Shown: piece after piece, positions 46,318 to 57,218 of the stretch
Layout of the letters: each line of letters starts with the position of its first letter
Numbering within the stretch: position 1 is the first letter of the stretch
NCBI GenBank assembly: GCA_019009955.1
Contig: CM032228.1
Location: 179,109,501 to 179,173,500, forward strand
DNA from: Riptortus pedestris
Lineage: Eukaryota; Arthropoda; Insecta; Hemiptera; Alydidae
DNA: 64,000 bases
Direction of reading: 5' to 3'
Program-made: the position numbers and the translations under genes
The notes under the pieces: generated by a model
What the model was told of the DNA's origin: nothing
What the model saw: only the letters and a program-made list of their open reading frames with translations
The model's database searches: none

Positions 46318-47150
46318 GTAACCTCTGTCTGTTCATTGATTTTTTTATCGAAATTTCACGATACTTTTTCTTTTCACATGTCATAGACATAGATATTTCG
46401 TTTCGTATTGCTTTTTCGGTAAATATGCACATAACAAAAGTTGTTTATTTTGTTATTTAGAGTAACTTTTGATATATGCACTTTTGTCGTATACAGAAGT
46501 ATAAATGAGTTATACGCTAAAAACTATAGGGGTGTCAATAATTTTATTTGGCACAAAAGATTCAACCGAACTAAACGTAACTCTGTATGTGAATTAGCAC
46601 TAACTCCTCCGTGATTATATGCTATATTAAAATTTGTAGGTTCGAACGAGAGTGGGGGTTGTAAGGGATGCCTGAATTATAATATCGTGATATATCGTTT
46701 CCTATTAGTTTTTCGGCAAATATACACTTAACAAAAGTTGTTTATTTTGTTATTTAGAGTAATTTTTATTATATTCACTTTTGTCGTATAACAATGTATA
46801 AACGAGACACACACTAAAAACTAAAGCGGGAGTCAACAATTTTGAAGTACATAAAAGACTGAACCGCACTCAACGAAACTCCGTATGTAATTTAGTATTA
46901 AAGCCTCCGTGGTTATAGGCTGTATTAAAATTTCTAGGTACGGACAGGAGTGGGGATTATAAGGGAAGCCTGAAATGAAAAATTGAACTAGATTTACTAT
47001 TAGTTTCTCGGTAAACATGCACATAACAAAAGTTGTTTATTTTGTTATTTAGAGTAACTTTTTTTTGCATTCACTTTTGTCGTAAAATGAAGTAAATACG
47101 GGATATACGCTAAAACTATAGCGGGAGTCATTAATTTTAATAGTACTTAT
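46280..47150 (+). mobile_element. Helitron-like element, 3'-truncated
   Basis: TA run then AAAATTGTAACCTCTGTCTG, the 'aaatttcacgata' block, then about 300-bp units with 'gttgtttattttgttattta' and a 'gagtggggg' core. The hairpin-CTAG end is not found. Plus orientation, more diverged than the 2.3 kb copy. Confidence 0.65.
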
Positions 47151-47481
47151 TTAAATGTTTTTAATAAATGCATATTAAGAGAAATAATGTTATGTAAATA
47201 AAGCCCTAAAATAAATTATGACAACAGGCACCTCTTCAGAATATGATCTGGTGCTTGTTTTGAAAAGGAACGGCCCTTTGTTATAAAAATGTAGATGAGT
47301 TTTATAAATTTAAATGTCTATTGTTCTTAAAAACACATAGCGAGATATTTTTTTTTTTTATGAAGTTTATATAAAATATGTGGATACAAAAATACACATT
47401 TTTCTCTCTTCAAATATTTTAACAAATGCATTACTTGTGAGAGCTCCATTTTATTAATTACAAAAAGTAGTTTTGTTATTC
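47151..47481. other. Unassigned AT-rich interval
   Basis: No recognised feature. Confidence 0.4.
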
Positions 47482-47693
47482 ATTTACGTCCACTTTATGC
47501 TACCAATTCGATTTGGTACGAGTTATCTAGCGGTTTACACCCTTTTTTAGCCAGGGTGGAATTAAGGATTTTATTTAATGAGATCGCCACTAAATAAATT
47601 TCTATTGTCGAGGCGGGAATCGAACTCGCTACTCTAGGTTTGCCATATGATATTAAGATCATCGCCTTAACTCACCGTTCAAGCTGAGCTCCC
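47482..47693 (-). mobile_element. tRNA-derived SINE, near full length
   Basis: Minus orientation: 'tttacgtccactttatgcta', 'tttagccagggtgga', B-box 'cgggaatcgaactcgc', head ending 'aagctgagctccc'. Confidence 0.82.
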
Positions 47694-47877
47694 TTTTGTC
47701 TCCCAATTGCCACGTGGGAGGTATTTCTTATTATTATTGATATCATAAGAATTTAATGATATTAATATGCACAACAATACTTTACTATCGCTTCTTCCTT
47801 GGAGAGTAAATAACTTATATATTGATTTAACCTTATCAAAATTTTATAAAAACGATCCCCTTTCTTGAAAATTTTAC

Positions 47878-48451
47878 TTGACTGCATTTAACTCCATTAC
47901 TGTAAATAACCCAGACGCACAATACACATTCACGGACGGATCCAAGACTGACTTTGGAACAGCAGCTACTGCACTCATTGACGACCACACATATGCCAAA
48001 AGATTAAATTGCACATCAAGTATTTATACAGCTGAGCTACACGCTATACTTCTATCACAGAAATCCTACAAAATATTCAAAATCGCCAAAAAATTTTATG
48101 TTCGGACTCATTAAGTTCTTTACTCTGTTTAAAAAACATATATTCCACACATCCTATTATAAGAAACATTTTTGAACACATTCATAATCACATAACATTG
48201 GTATGGCTACCAGGACACCAGAATATTGGACGAAGCACTGAAGTTGACATGCTCGCAAAACTAACGACAAAAAACACCAATACTGACATTAAAAAATAAC
48301 TTCAGGCGACCTACAAAACTACATTAAAACTAACATACTCTAAGAATGGCAACAGGACTGGGCTATTAACAGACAATGAACTGAGACAAATTAAAACTAC
48401 AATTAAGGCATGGAGTAATAAATATGAAGCACTTAGACGGAAAGACGAAGT
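47878..48451 (+). pseudogene. LINE RNase H domain remnant, 5' half of a split element
   Basis: RNase H domain of an I/R1-type LINE. YTFTDGSKTDFGTAAT (47920-47967) holds the first catalytic Asp in TDGS, and SIYTAELHAILLS (48019-48057) the catalytic Glu in AEL. After a frame break, the segment from about 48118 gives LCLKNI, HITLVWLPGHQNIGRS and EVDMLAKL, matching the W.PGH..I..NE.AD..AK block. In the last motif the catalytic Asp is retained (EVDMLAK) but the frame is not continuous, so it is inactive. The element stops at 48451 and resumes at 53373 after a 4.9 kb insertion. Confidence 0.8.
48439..48451. repeat. 13-bp target-site duplication, left copy
   Basis: GGAAAGACGAAGT is identical to 53373-53385. 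The two copies flank the 4.9 kb insertion in the LINE remnant, and joining across them restores a LINE-like reading (..RKDEV VLTRLRIGH). Confidence 0.75.
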
Positions 48452-49190
48452 TCCACAGCAGTGTTGTCGGAACTGAAGAATATTTTTACTTGGAGAGAGA
48501 AAAAGACGTCCAATTCTTCACAATTTTTTTTTATTTCAGTGCTAAGCGCTTTCGAAGACTATTGTCTCCATCTTCAGAATGACATACTTGAGATTTTTCT
48601 GAACGTACGTCTCTGATTGTGTGGTATGTTGATACTCCACCTGAAGCTTGAACACCCATACTGTTCCACAGCAGTGTTGTCGGAACTGAAGAATATTTTT
48701 ACTTGGAGAGAGAAAAAGACGTCCAATTCTTCACAATTTTTTTTTATTTCAGTGTTAAGCGCTTTCGAAGACTATTGTCTCCATCTTCAGAATGACATAC
48801 TTGAGATTTTTCTGAACGTACTGTCTCTGATTGTGTGGTATGTTGATACTCCACCTGAAGCTTGAACACCCATACTGTTCCACAGCAGTGTTGTCGGAAC
48901 TGAAGAATATTTTTACTTGGAGAGAGAAAAAGACGTCCAATTCTTCACAATTTTTTTTTTATTTCAGCGCTAAGCGCTTTCGAAGACTATTGTCTCCATC
49001 TTCAGAATGACATACTTGAGATTTTTCTGAACGTACTGTCTCTGATTGTGTGGTATGTTGATACTCCAACTGAAGCTTGAACAGCCATACTGTTCCACAG
49101 CATTGTTGTTGGAAGAGAAGAATATTTTTACTTGGAGGGAGAAACAAATTGGACGAAATTGGAGAGAAAATTTGCAAAGAATTGGACGTA
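48452..49190 (-). mobile_element. Penelope pseudo-LTR tandem array, about 3.5 units of 214 bp
   Basis: Units begin TTCCACAGCAGTGTTGTCGG near 48452, 48665, 48879 and 49094 (periods 213-215 bp); the fourth is partial and diverged. Each full unit contains, on the minus strand, CTGAAGATGGAGAC, GTCTTCGAAA and GCGCTTAGCGC or a variant, then a poly-A stretch. This is the same arrangement as the 3' region of the Penelope fragment at 44640-44958. Tandem pseudo-LTRs are typical of PLEs. Confidence 0.72.
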
Positions 49191-49200
49191 TTTTTCTCTC

Positions 49201-50335
49201 TCCTATATATATATATATATAAAATTGTAACCTCTGTCTGTACATTGATTTTTTTTCACGAAATTTCACGATAACTTTTCGTTTCACATGGCATAGACAC
49301 CATAACTGCATTTTGTTTCTTTGGTGTCTGTTTGTTTGTTTATTTGTTTGTTTGTTTGTTACCTTTTCACGCATAAACGGCTGAACCGAATTTTATGAAA
49401 CTTGGTATGTATATTACTACTAACCCAACTTAGACTTTAGGCTATATTAATATCCTCTGAGACGAACAGGAGTGGGGGTTATAAGGGAAGCCTGAAATTA
49501 AAAATAGCGATATTTCGATTCCTATTGGTTTTTCGGCAAATATAAACGTAACAAAAGTTGTTTATTTTGTTATTTAGAGTAACTTTTGTTATATACACTT
49601 TACTCGTATACCGAATTATAAACGAGATATACGCAAAAACCTATAACGAATGTGAACAATTTTATTTGAGACGAAAGACTAAACCGAAATGAATAAAACT
49701 CGGTATGTGTATTAGCACTAACGCTTTCATTATAATAAGCCATACTAACATTTCTAGGGACGGGCAGGAGTGGGGGTTGTAAGGAAGGCCTGAATTTAAA
49801 ATAGCGGTATTTTGTTTTCTATTCGTTTTTCGGCAAATATGAACCTACAAAAGTTGTTTATTTTGTCATTTAGAGTAACTTTTGTGATATTCATTTTTGA
49901 CTGTTAACGAAGTATAAACGAGATATATACTATAAACTAAAGCGGGAGTCAACTATTTTATTGGGCCCTAACGATTGAACCGAACTTAAAAAAACTCGGT
50001 ATGTCAATTAGCATTAATTCTCCCATGATTATAAGCTATATTAAAATTTTTAGGTTCGAACGGGAGTGGGAGTTATAAGGGAGGCCTGAAGTAAAAATTC
50101 ACGATATTTCATTTTCTATTTGTTTTTCGGCAAAGGTGCACATGACAAAAGTTGTTTACTTTGTTATTTAGAGCAACTTTTGTTTCATTCACTTATGTCG
50201 TAAAATGAAGTAAATACGGGATGTAAGCTAAATCTATAGCGGGAGTCGACGATTTTATTAGTACTTATTTAAATAAGTTTATAACACTTAAGTGTTTTTA
50301 ATATAGGCAAATTATGACAAATGATGTTATGTTTT
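49201..50335 (+). mobile_element. Helitron-like element, 3'-truncated
   Basis: Begins TC at 49201-49202, then a TA run and AAAATTGTAACCTCTGTCTG, the GTTT/ATTT minisatellite (49329-49360), 'acggctgaaccgaattttat', and about three roughly 300-bp units. It ends with 'gggagtcgacgattttatta' and AT-rich tail sequence, without the GC hairpin and CTAG. It abuts the Penelope array. Confidence 0.7.
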
Positions 50336-51061
50336 AGCCTTATCTATTTCGGATTAGTGAGATTATAAATCCCCCTCCCCCTTCGCCTCATTTATTTATT
50401 TTCCCTAGAAAATTACTTTATTATTTATTTCCAATAGAAATTTAAAATATAAGTGCATTTCCATTATTTAATTTGTATAATGTATAATTAAAAAAAAAAA
50501 ATCGTGCTGAATTTCCTCAAGGAGTGAAGGAAAGTAGTAGGGAATCAAACTCTTTGATTTTGGTTAAATTCCATCTTATTTCCAATATCTTCATGTTATT
50601 GAAAAAAATATGTCCTATCATAACAATTAAACGTTAATGTCATTATGACAAAAGACAAAATGCTCTTAAACTCGACATGATTGTTTAAAGTATTACTTAG
50701 GTTGCAGGGACGACTACGATCTCTTCCCCTCGACTAGCTTTTTGAATATAATTGAAATTATTTTTAGGGTAACACTATTATTTAATGCCATCAGGTAGAT
50801 AAATTATTACAATAATATTTTGAATTAATAATTTAAGGATAAGAGTGTTGATAGCTCTAATGCGAGAGCGGAAATAGACGGAGGCTAATAGAGTTAATGG
50901 AGTTTACTAATTTCCTGTGAAATGCTAGGCATAACGGGAAGTGATTACCACTGAGATCTACTATTATGAATATAACCTTACGTGCTAAACTATGCTTAAA
51001 CTATATGTGCCAGGAAATAAGTTACATTATAGACGATATTTAATTGTAATAAATACTATTG
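50336..51061. other. Unassigned AT-rich interval inside the insertion
   Basis: No recognised family; it lies between oppositely oriented Helitron-like copies. Confidence 0.4.
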
Positions 51062-52182
51062 TTTACTATGTTAGTATGGCTTATTATAAGGAAGGCGTTA
51101 GTGCTAATTCACATACCGAGTTTGGTTTAGTTCGGTTGAGTCTTTTGTGCCAAATAAAATTGTGGACTCCCGCTATAGTTTTTAGTGTATAACTCATTTA
51201 TACTTCCGTATACGGCAAAAGTGTATATAACAAACGTTACTGAAATAACAAAATAAACAACTTTTGTTATGGGCGTATTTGCTGAATAAGCAATAAGAAA
51301 CGAAATATCGCTATTTTTAATTTCAGGCCTCCCATATAACCCCCACTCCTGCCCGTCCCTAGAAATGTTAGTATGGCTTATTATAAGGAAGGCGTTAGTA
51401 CTAATTCACATACCGAGTTTGGTTTAGTTCGGTTGAATCTTTTGTGCCTAATAAATTGTTGACTCCCGCTATAGTTTTTAGCGTATAACTCATTTATACT
51501 TCCGTATACGGCAAAAGTGCATATAACAAAAGTTACTCTAAATTACAAAATAAACAACTTTTGTTATGGGCATATTTGCTGAAAAAGCAATATGAAACGA
51601 AATATCGCTATTTTTAATTTCAGGCCTCCCTTATAACCCCCACTCCTGCCCGTCCCTAGAAATGTTAGTATAGCTTATTATAAGGAAGGCGTTAGTACTA
51701 ATTCACATACCGAGTTTAGTTTAGTTTGGTTGAATCTTTTGTGCCTAATAAATTGTTGACTCCCGCTATAGTTTTTAGCGTATAACTCATTTATACTTCC
51801 GTATACGGCAAAAGTGCATATAACAAAAGTTACTCTAAATTACAAAATAAACAGCTTTTGTTATAGGCATATTTGCTGAAAAAGCAATATGAAACGAAAT
51901 ATCGCTATTTTTAATTTCAGGCCTCCCTTATAACCCCCACTCCTATTTGTCTTAGAGAATATTAATATAGCCTAAAGTCTAAGTTGGGCTAGTAGTAATA
52001 TACATACCAAGTTTCATAAAATTCGGTTCAGCCGTTTATGCGTGAAAAGGTAACAAACAAACAAATAAGCAAACAAACAGACACCAAAGAAACAAAATAC
52101 AGTTATGGTGTCTATGACATGTGAAACGAAAAGTTATCGTGAAATTTCGCGAAAAAAATCAATGTACAGACAGAGGTTACAA
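51062..52182 (-). mobile_element. Helitron-like element, minus orientation, 3'-truncated
   Basis: Three near-identical roughly 300-bp units (from about 51067, 51365 and 51664; each with 'gttagtatggcttattataa' or close variants), then the AAAC minisatellite (52055-52080). The 5' terminus ends '..cagacagaggttacaat' at 52182, without the TA run. Confidence 0.7.
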
Positions 52183-53064
52183 TATTTCCCGTCTCTGATA
52201 CATGTAAATATGGTGAATTTTCATTTCAGGACTCCCTTATAACCCCCCTCCCGTTCGAACCTAAAAATTTTAATTTAACTTATAATCATGGAAGAATTAA
52301 TGCTAATTGACATACCGAGTTTTGTTAAGTTCGGTTCAGCCGTTAGTGCCCGCTAAGGTTTTAACGTATAACTCATTTATACTTAGGTATACGACAAAAG
52401 TGTATATAACAAAAGTTACTCCAAATAACAAAATAAACAACTTTTGTTATGTTTATGTTTGCGGAAAAACCAATAGGAAACGAAATATCGCTATTTTTAA
52501 TTTCAGGCTTCCCTTATAACCCCCACTCCTGCCCGTCCATAGAAATGTTGGTATGGCTTATTATAATGAAGGCCTCACTGCTAATACACATACCGAGTTT
52601 TATTTAGTTCGGTGGAGTCTTTTTTGGCAAATAATATTGTTGACTCCCGCTATAATGTTTTGCGTATAACGCATTTAAACTTCGGTATACGACAAAAGTG
52701 TATATAACAAAAGTTACTCTAAATAACAAAATAAACAACTTTTGTTATGGGCATATTTGCCGAAAAACCAATAGAAAACGAAATATCGCTATTTTTAATT
52801 TCAGGCTTTCCTTATAACCCCCACTCCTGTTCGTCTCAGAGAAAATTAATATAGCCTAAAATCTAAGTTGGGTTAGTAGTAATATACATACCAAGTTTCA
52901 TAAAATTCGGTTCAGCCCTTTATGCGTGAAAAGGTAACAAACAAACATACACGAAAGAAACAAAATGCAGTTATGGTGTCTATGACATGTGAAACGAAAA
53001 GTTATCGTGAAATTTCGCGAAAAAAATCAATGTACAGACAGAGGTTACAATTTTATATATATAT
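52183..53064 (-). mobile_element. Helitron-like element, minus orientation, second copy
   Basis: Two internal units, a shortened minisatellite (52937-52950), then 'cagacagaggttacaatttt' and a short TA run to 53064. Its 3' part (52190-52260) matches the unit nearest the hairpin end in 2325-3752, but the hairpin and CTAG are absent. Confidence 0.68.
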
Positions 53065-53070
53065 ACATAT

Positions 53071-53200
53071 ACAGTTTTGAACGGACCTCATTTTCGTCAT
53101 CTACTAGGTAGGATCGATGGACATTTGAAGAAAAAATTCGAAAATTCCGTCATGAGTACAACCTCAATAGCTGATTTCCCTTAAGGGAAATCTGCTAAAA
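53071..53200 (-). repeat. Repeat A (HINE-like) 5'-end fragment
   Basis: 'acagttttgaacggacctca' to the terminal palindrome and CTGCTAAAA at 53200. It sits between two Helitron segments, again at a TA run. Confidence 0.78.
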
Positions 53201-53372
53201 AGTTACTCTAAATGACAAAATAAACAACTTTTGTTATGTGCATGTTTACCGAGAAACTAATAGTAAATTTAGTTCAATTTTTCATTTCAGGCTTCCCTTA
53301 TAACCCCCACTCCTGTCCGTACCTAGAAATTTTATACAGCCTATAACCAGCGAGGTATTAATACGTCTCCAA
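53201..53372 (-). repeat. Helitron-like fragment
   Basis: 'taaacaacttttgttatgtg' through 'cctagaaattttatacagcc' is the inverse of 46880-47060. It ends just left of the right-hand 13-bp duplication. Confidence 0.6.
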
Positions 53373-53385
53373 GGAAAGACGAAGT
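53373..53385. repeat. 13-bp target-site duplication, right copy
   Basis: GGAAAGACGAAGT, identical to 48439-48451. Confidence 0.75.
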
Positions 53386-53632
53386 AGTCCTTACGAGACT
53401 ACGTATAGGTCATCCTCTCCTAACCCATGGTTATCTATATGAAAAGAAAAGAATGCCTAACTGCAGTGCGTATAATGCTCCGCTTACAATAAAACACATA
53501 CTAACAGACAGCAAAACACGTGACCATCTAAATATCCCTCATAATTTACACGACTTAATTAGTGAAGGTAGCCCATACGTTCCCATAATACTCCAACATT
53601 TACATGACATTAACATATACTCACAAATTTAG
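53373..53632 (+). pseudogene. LINE C-terminal remnant, 3' half of the split element
   Basis: The frame RKDEVVLTRLRIGHPLLTHG (53376-53435), then YEKKRMPNCSAYNAPLTIKH (53439-53498), matches the post-RNase H tail of I/R1-type LINEs ('RRDEVVLTRLRIGHT.LTHGYLL......C..C...LTVKHIL'). It runs open to TAG at 53630-53632. Only one of the usual zinc-knuckle-like Cys residues is visible. Together with 47878-48451 it is one LINE copy. Confidence 0.78.
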
Positions 53633-53718
53633 AAGTATTAGATTTTAAAATCCTTTTTAATCCTTCTTAAATTAAATCTTTTTAACTCCAGCTTAATTTT
53701 TTACTATATGTGCGTGTG

Positions 53719-53838
53719 TTTAATGAATTCCGTCACTAAATAATTTCCTTTGCCCAGGCAGGAATCGAACTCGCCACTCTAGGTTTACCATGTGAGATTA
53801 AGGTTAACGCTTTAACTCACATGGCTAACCTGAGCCCC
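53719..53838 (-). mobile_element. tRNA-derived SINE, head portion
   Basis: Minus orientation: 'aattccgtcactaaataatt', B-box 'gcaggaatcgaactcgcc', then 'taactcacatggctaacctg' and 'agcccc'. The tail half is missing. Confidence 0.8.
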
Positions 53839-54081
53839 GTGAATATTTTAGATATTAGAAAATTTAATCTGTTCATTTTATTAATGTACATACTAATTTT
53901 TATTTATTTGATTTTAGTTTTAATTTTAACCATTGAAAGTATATAATTGTTTCCTAAATTTTATTAGTCTTTACAGTTATTAATTACCTAGTTTCCTTAC
54001 AAGATATTTGTTTTTGTTTTTGAATTTAATGTTTCGTTTTTGTTTATTTTTTTAATTTGTTGATTCCTGTTTTTTTGTCTC

Positions 54082-54616
54082 TTTGGTTGCATTTTGTTAT
54101 TTGGTTGCGTTCTGTTATTTAGTTACGTTTTGTTATTTGGTTGCGTTCTGTTATTTAGTTGCTTATTGTTATTTGGTTGCGTTCTGTTATTTAGTTGCTT
54201 ATTGTTATTTGGTTGCGTTCTGTTATTTAGTTGCTTATTGTTATTTGGTTGCGTTCTGTTATTTAGTTGCTTATTGTTATTTGGTTGCGTTCTGTTATTT
54301 AGTTGCTTATTGTTATTTGGTTGCGTTCTGTTATTTAGTTGCTTATTGTTATTTGGTTGCGTTCTGTTATTTAGTTGCTTATTGTTATTTGGTTGCGTTC
54401 TGTTATTTAGTTGCTTATTGTTATTTGGTTGCGTTCTGTTATTTAGTTGCTTATTGTTATTTGGTTGCGTTCTGTTATTTAGTTGCTTATTGTTATTTGG
54501 TTGCGTTCTGTTATTTAGTTGCTTATTGCTATTTGGTTGCGTTCTGTTATTTAGTTGCTTATTGTTATTTGGTTGCGTTCTGTTATTTAGTTGCTTATTG
54601 TTATTTGGTTGCGTTC
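54082..54616. repeat. 36-bp minisatellite (two 18-bp half-units)
   Basis: About 14 tandem copies of a 36-bp unit made of two related 18-mers, TGTTATTTGGTTGCGTTC and TGTTATTTAGTTGCTTAT. Copies are almost identical (one T-to-C change near 54530); the first two units are irregular. Because the period is a multiple of three and stop-free in two forward frames, it creates 184- and 208-codon hydrophobic repeat frames (VAFCYLVAYCYL), which I do not regard as genes. Confidence 0.92.
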
Positions 54617-55254
54617 TTAGTTTGTTCTTTTCTAATTGTATTGTTTAATTTTTTCTTGTTACTATTTTCATTTTTGTATTTTGATTATATCCATTGTTTG
54701 TTTTTTTGATGAGCAATATCGCCTCGCAGCGAACGCTCCACGATAAAATAAATAAACAAGAAATTAATTGCCTATGAACATGAATATGATCAAAAGGTGT
54801 TTACTCAAATTCGATCTAGTAGTAAAGAAATCTTAAGCAAATGTTACAGCCTCTGATGCATATTTATTAAACATAATTCCCAATTGACCTATTTAAATGT
54901 GAAGTTAAGGAATTTTATTTATTTGGAATAGAGTAGATATTTATTGTAATAAGAATAGCCTGATGGAGTTAAGGAAATTAAGGGATGAACTGGAACTAAC
55001 CAGTAATTAATAGAGCATATTTCCCCTAGAACTCTTTATTAAATTATTACGAGAAAAAAACAAATTTCTCTTTTATCTTTTCCGTGTTCTTTATAAACAC
55101 TTACTTCAAACCTTTCAGAAATAAATATCTAAATAGTGCATTTCTTGAAGCTAAATTAAATGAGCACACACATAGTATCAGCGTTACTCTTAAATTAACA
55201 TGAGATGAAGGCACTTTTAAAATTACAGCATACCATGAACAACTGAATAAGTTC
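54617..55254. other. Unassigned AT-rich interval
   Basis: 54713-54770 ('gatgagcaatatcgcctcgc' onward) resembles a LINE-type 3' end, but this is not certain. No gene recognised. Confidence 0.35.
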
Positions 55255-55262
55255 CGAAACAG
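55255..55262. repeat. 8-bp target-site duplication of the hAT foldback, left copy
   Basis: CGAAACAG; the right copy at 58951-58958 is CGAAATAG (one mismatch). Eight bases is the hAT TSD length. Confidence 0.7.
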
Positions 55263-55789
55263 CAGAGTTGAGCAGTAGTTAATTACTTTTGTAATTAACT
55301 ACTTTTTCAACTACAGAGTTGGGCAAAATCGTAATTGCAATTACAAGTTACAAGTTATAACTACATTAGTTGAAATATACTTACAATTAAAACTACTAAT
55401 GTAATTAGTTATTGGTAATGGGCGACTACATTTTTCAACTAAAGTAATTGTAATTGAAATTTCACAACTACAGTTAGTAGTTGAGAAAATCAGTAGTTCC
55501 AAAAACAACTACAGATAGTAATTGTAACTGTAGTTGTAGTTGCAACTACAATTACTTGGGTAGTTACTTTAAAAAACTATGTGAAACACTGACTGAAGTA
55601 GTTGTGGCTGTTAAGAAATAACTACATCCAATGTCTTTATATTCAAAATTTTAATATATTACATATACTAAATTATTATAATAACTGAAACTAATTTTAA
55701 TAGAAATAAATGAAAACGAACGAAAATTATATGTAAATTCCTCTTTAAATTTTCTTACGTCGAATGAAATTAAATAATACTTTAAAACT

Positions 55790-55930
55790 TTAAAATTTTT
55801 AAAAAAAATAGCCATTAAAATTACTCTTAACTAAGAATTTTTGTCAGACAGTCTATTTGATTTTGGGGCGTTTGTCATCCAGGCAAAAGAAAATAATCGC
55901 TCTTCTGCTCTGCTCGAACTGCTTTTGGAA
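55790..55930 (-). pseudogene. hAT transposase C-terminal (hATC) remnant, copy 1
   Basis: The inverse of copy 3 at 58392-58515; it reads on the minus strand as the AEERLFSFAWMTNAPKSNRL-type segment with lesions. See copy 3. Confidence 0.6.
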
Positions 55931-56467
55931 CGTAAAATACAGCCAATCGTCTGTATGCAGTTGTAGTTATTACTCAATAACTATAGTTACAATTACAACT
56001 ACTAATTGTAATTATTTTTATAACTACTTTTTATTTTAATTAGCAGTTGGATTTATGAATACCAACTACAATTAGGTACTGTACTTGCGAAACCAAGAAA
56101 ATTCAACTACAGTTACCAACTACATTTTTGTAACTGTAGTTGTAACTACATAACTAGTATTTATTAGTTGAACAAAGTAGGGCAGTAATTAAATACTTTT
56201 GTAATTAACTACTTTTTCAACTAATAAATACTTGTTATGTAATTGCAACTACTGATACAAAAATGTAGTTGCACTTTCTTGGTTTCGCAATTACAGTAAT
56301 TGTAGTTAGTGTTCATAAATCCAACTAGTAATTGAAATAAAAAGTAGTTATAAAAATAATTACAATTAGTAGTTGTAACTGTAACTGTAGTTATTGAGTA
56401 ATAACTACAACTACAGCTGTTTTTTATGTTCCAAAGAGCGAATATATTTTGATCGCCTCTATATAAA

Positions 56468-56522
56468 TTTTAGCAGATTTCCCTCAAGGGAAATCAGCTA
56501 TTGAGGTCGTACTCATGACGCG
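56468..56522 (+). repeat. Repeat A 5'-end fragment inside the hAT foldback
   Basis: TTTTAGCAGATTTCCCTCAAGGGAAATC and the following 27 bases, up to 'tcatgacgc'. It shares the variant CTCAAGG palindrome with the complete copy at 57219-57840, so both probably descend from one insertion later duplicated by inversion. It is cut at 56522 by the third hAT segment. Confidence 0.75.
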
Positions 56523-56869
56523 AGTAGTAGTTGAGAAAATCAGTAGTCCAAAAAACAACTACAGTTAGTAATTGTAACTGTAGTTATAGTTGCAACTACA
56601 ATTAGGTACTTGAGTAGTTACTTTAAAAAACTGCGTGGAAACACCGACTGAAGCAGTTGAGGCTGTTAAGAAATAACTACATCCAATGTCTTTATATTCA
56701 AAAGTTTATTATATTACATATAATACATTATTATAATAACTGAAAATAATTTTAATGCAAATAAATGAAAACTATCGAAAATGATATGTAAATTCCTTTT
56801 TATATTTTTCCAAGTCGAATAAAATTATATAATACTTTTAAACTTTAAAATTTAAACAAATTAGCTGTT

Positions 56870-56975
56870 AAAATTACTCTTAACTCAGAAATTTGTAAGA
56901 CAGGCTATTTGATTTTGGGGCTTTTGCCATCGCGGCAAAAGAAAATAATCTCTCTACAGCTCTGCTCCAAAAAAT
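56870..56975 (-). pseudogene. hAT transposase C-terminal (hATC) remnant, copy 2
   Basis: The minus strand reads SRAVERLFSFAAMAKAPKSN followed by SLSYKF, then a stop. VERLFS..G...pkRnrLs is the hallmark of the hAT C-terminal dimerisation region, and this copy keeps VERLFS best. The upstream 56960-57211 minus-strand frame includes a SGSESEDD acidic stretch in another frame, of unknown origin. Confidence 0.65.
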
Positions 56976-57218
56976 AAGGAGTTATCGTCCTCACTTTCAC
57001 TGCCACTCATTATAATTTGTTTCAAAAATCTTTTAGTCAGCGAGGTCTGGTGATGGATATAGAAGACAGACTGAAGTGCCCTGCGCGAGGGTGACAAGCG
57101 GCGTTCGCCGGAACAAGAGTGTAGCGATGGGAGCGCCCACCTTGAGTTAATCTGACATATGTGCACCAATTGAACATGCCTCATCTCAGATGAGCTATTT
57201 ATCACCACCACGAATGTA

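Noticed and set aside
54083..54709. 208- and 184-codon hydrophobic repeat proteins
   Set aside because: Two overlapping frames of a 36-bp minisatellite whose period is a multiple of three; no flanking gene structure or alternative evidence of coding.
56954..57211. 85-codon frame ending MSGSESEDDNSLFFGAEL as a host gene exon
   Set aside because: It lies inside the hAT foldback beside a hATC remnant; the acidic stretch has no recognised partner and no splice evidence, so it was not called as a separate gene.
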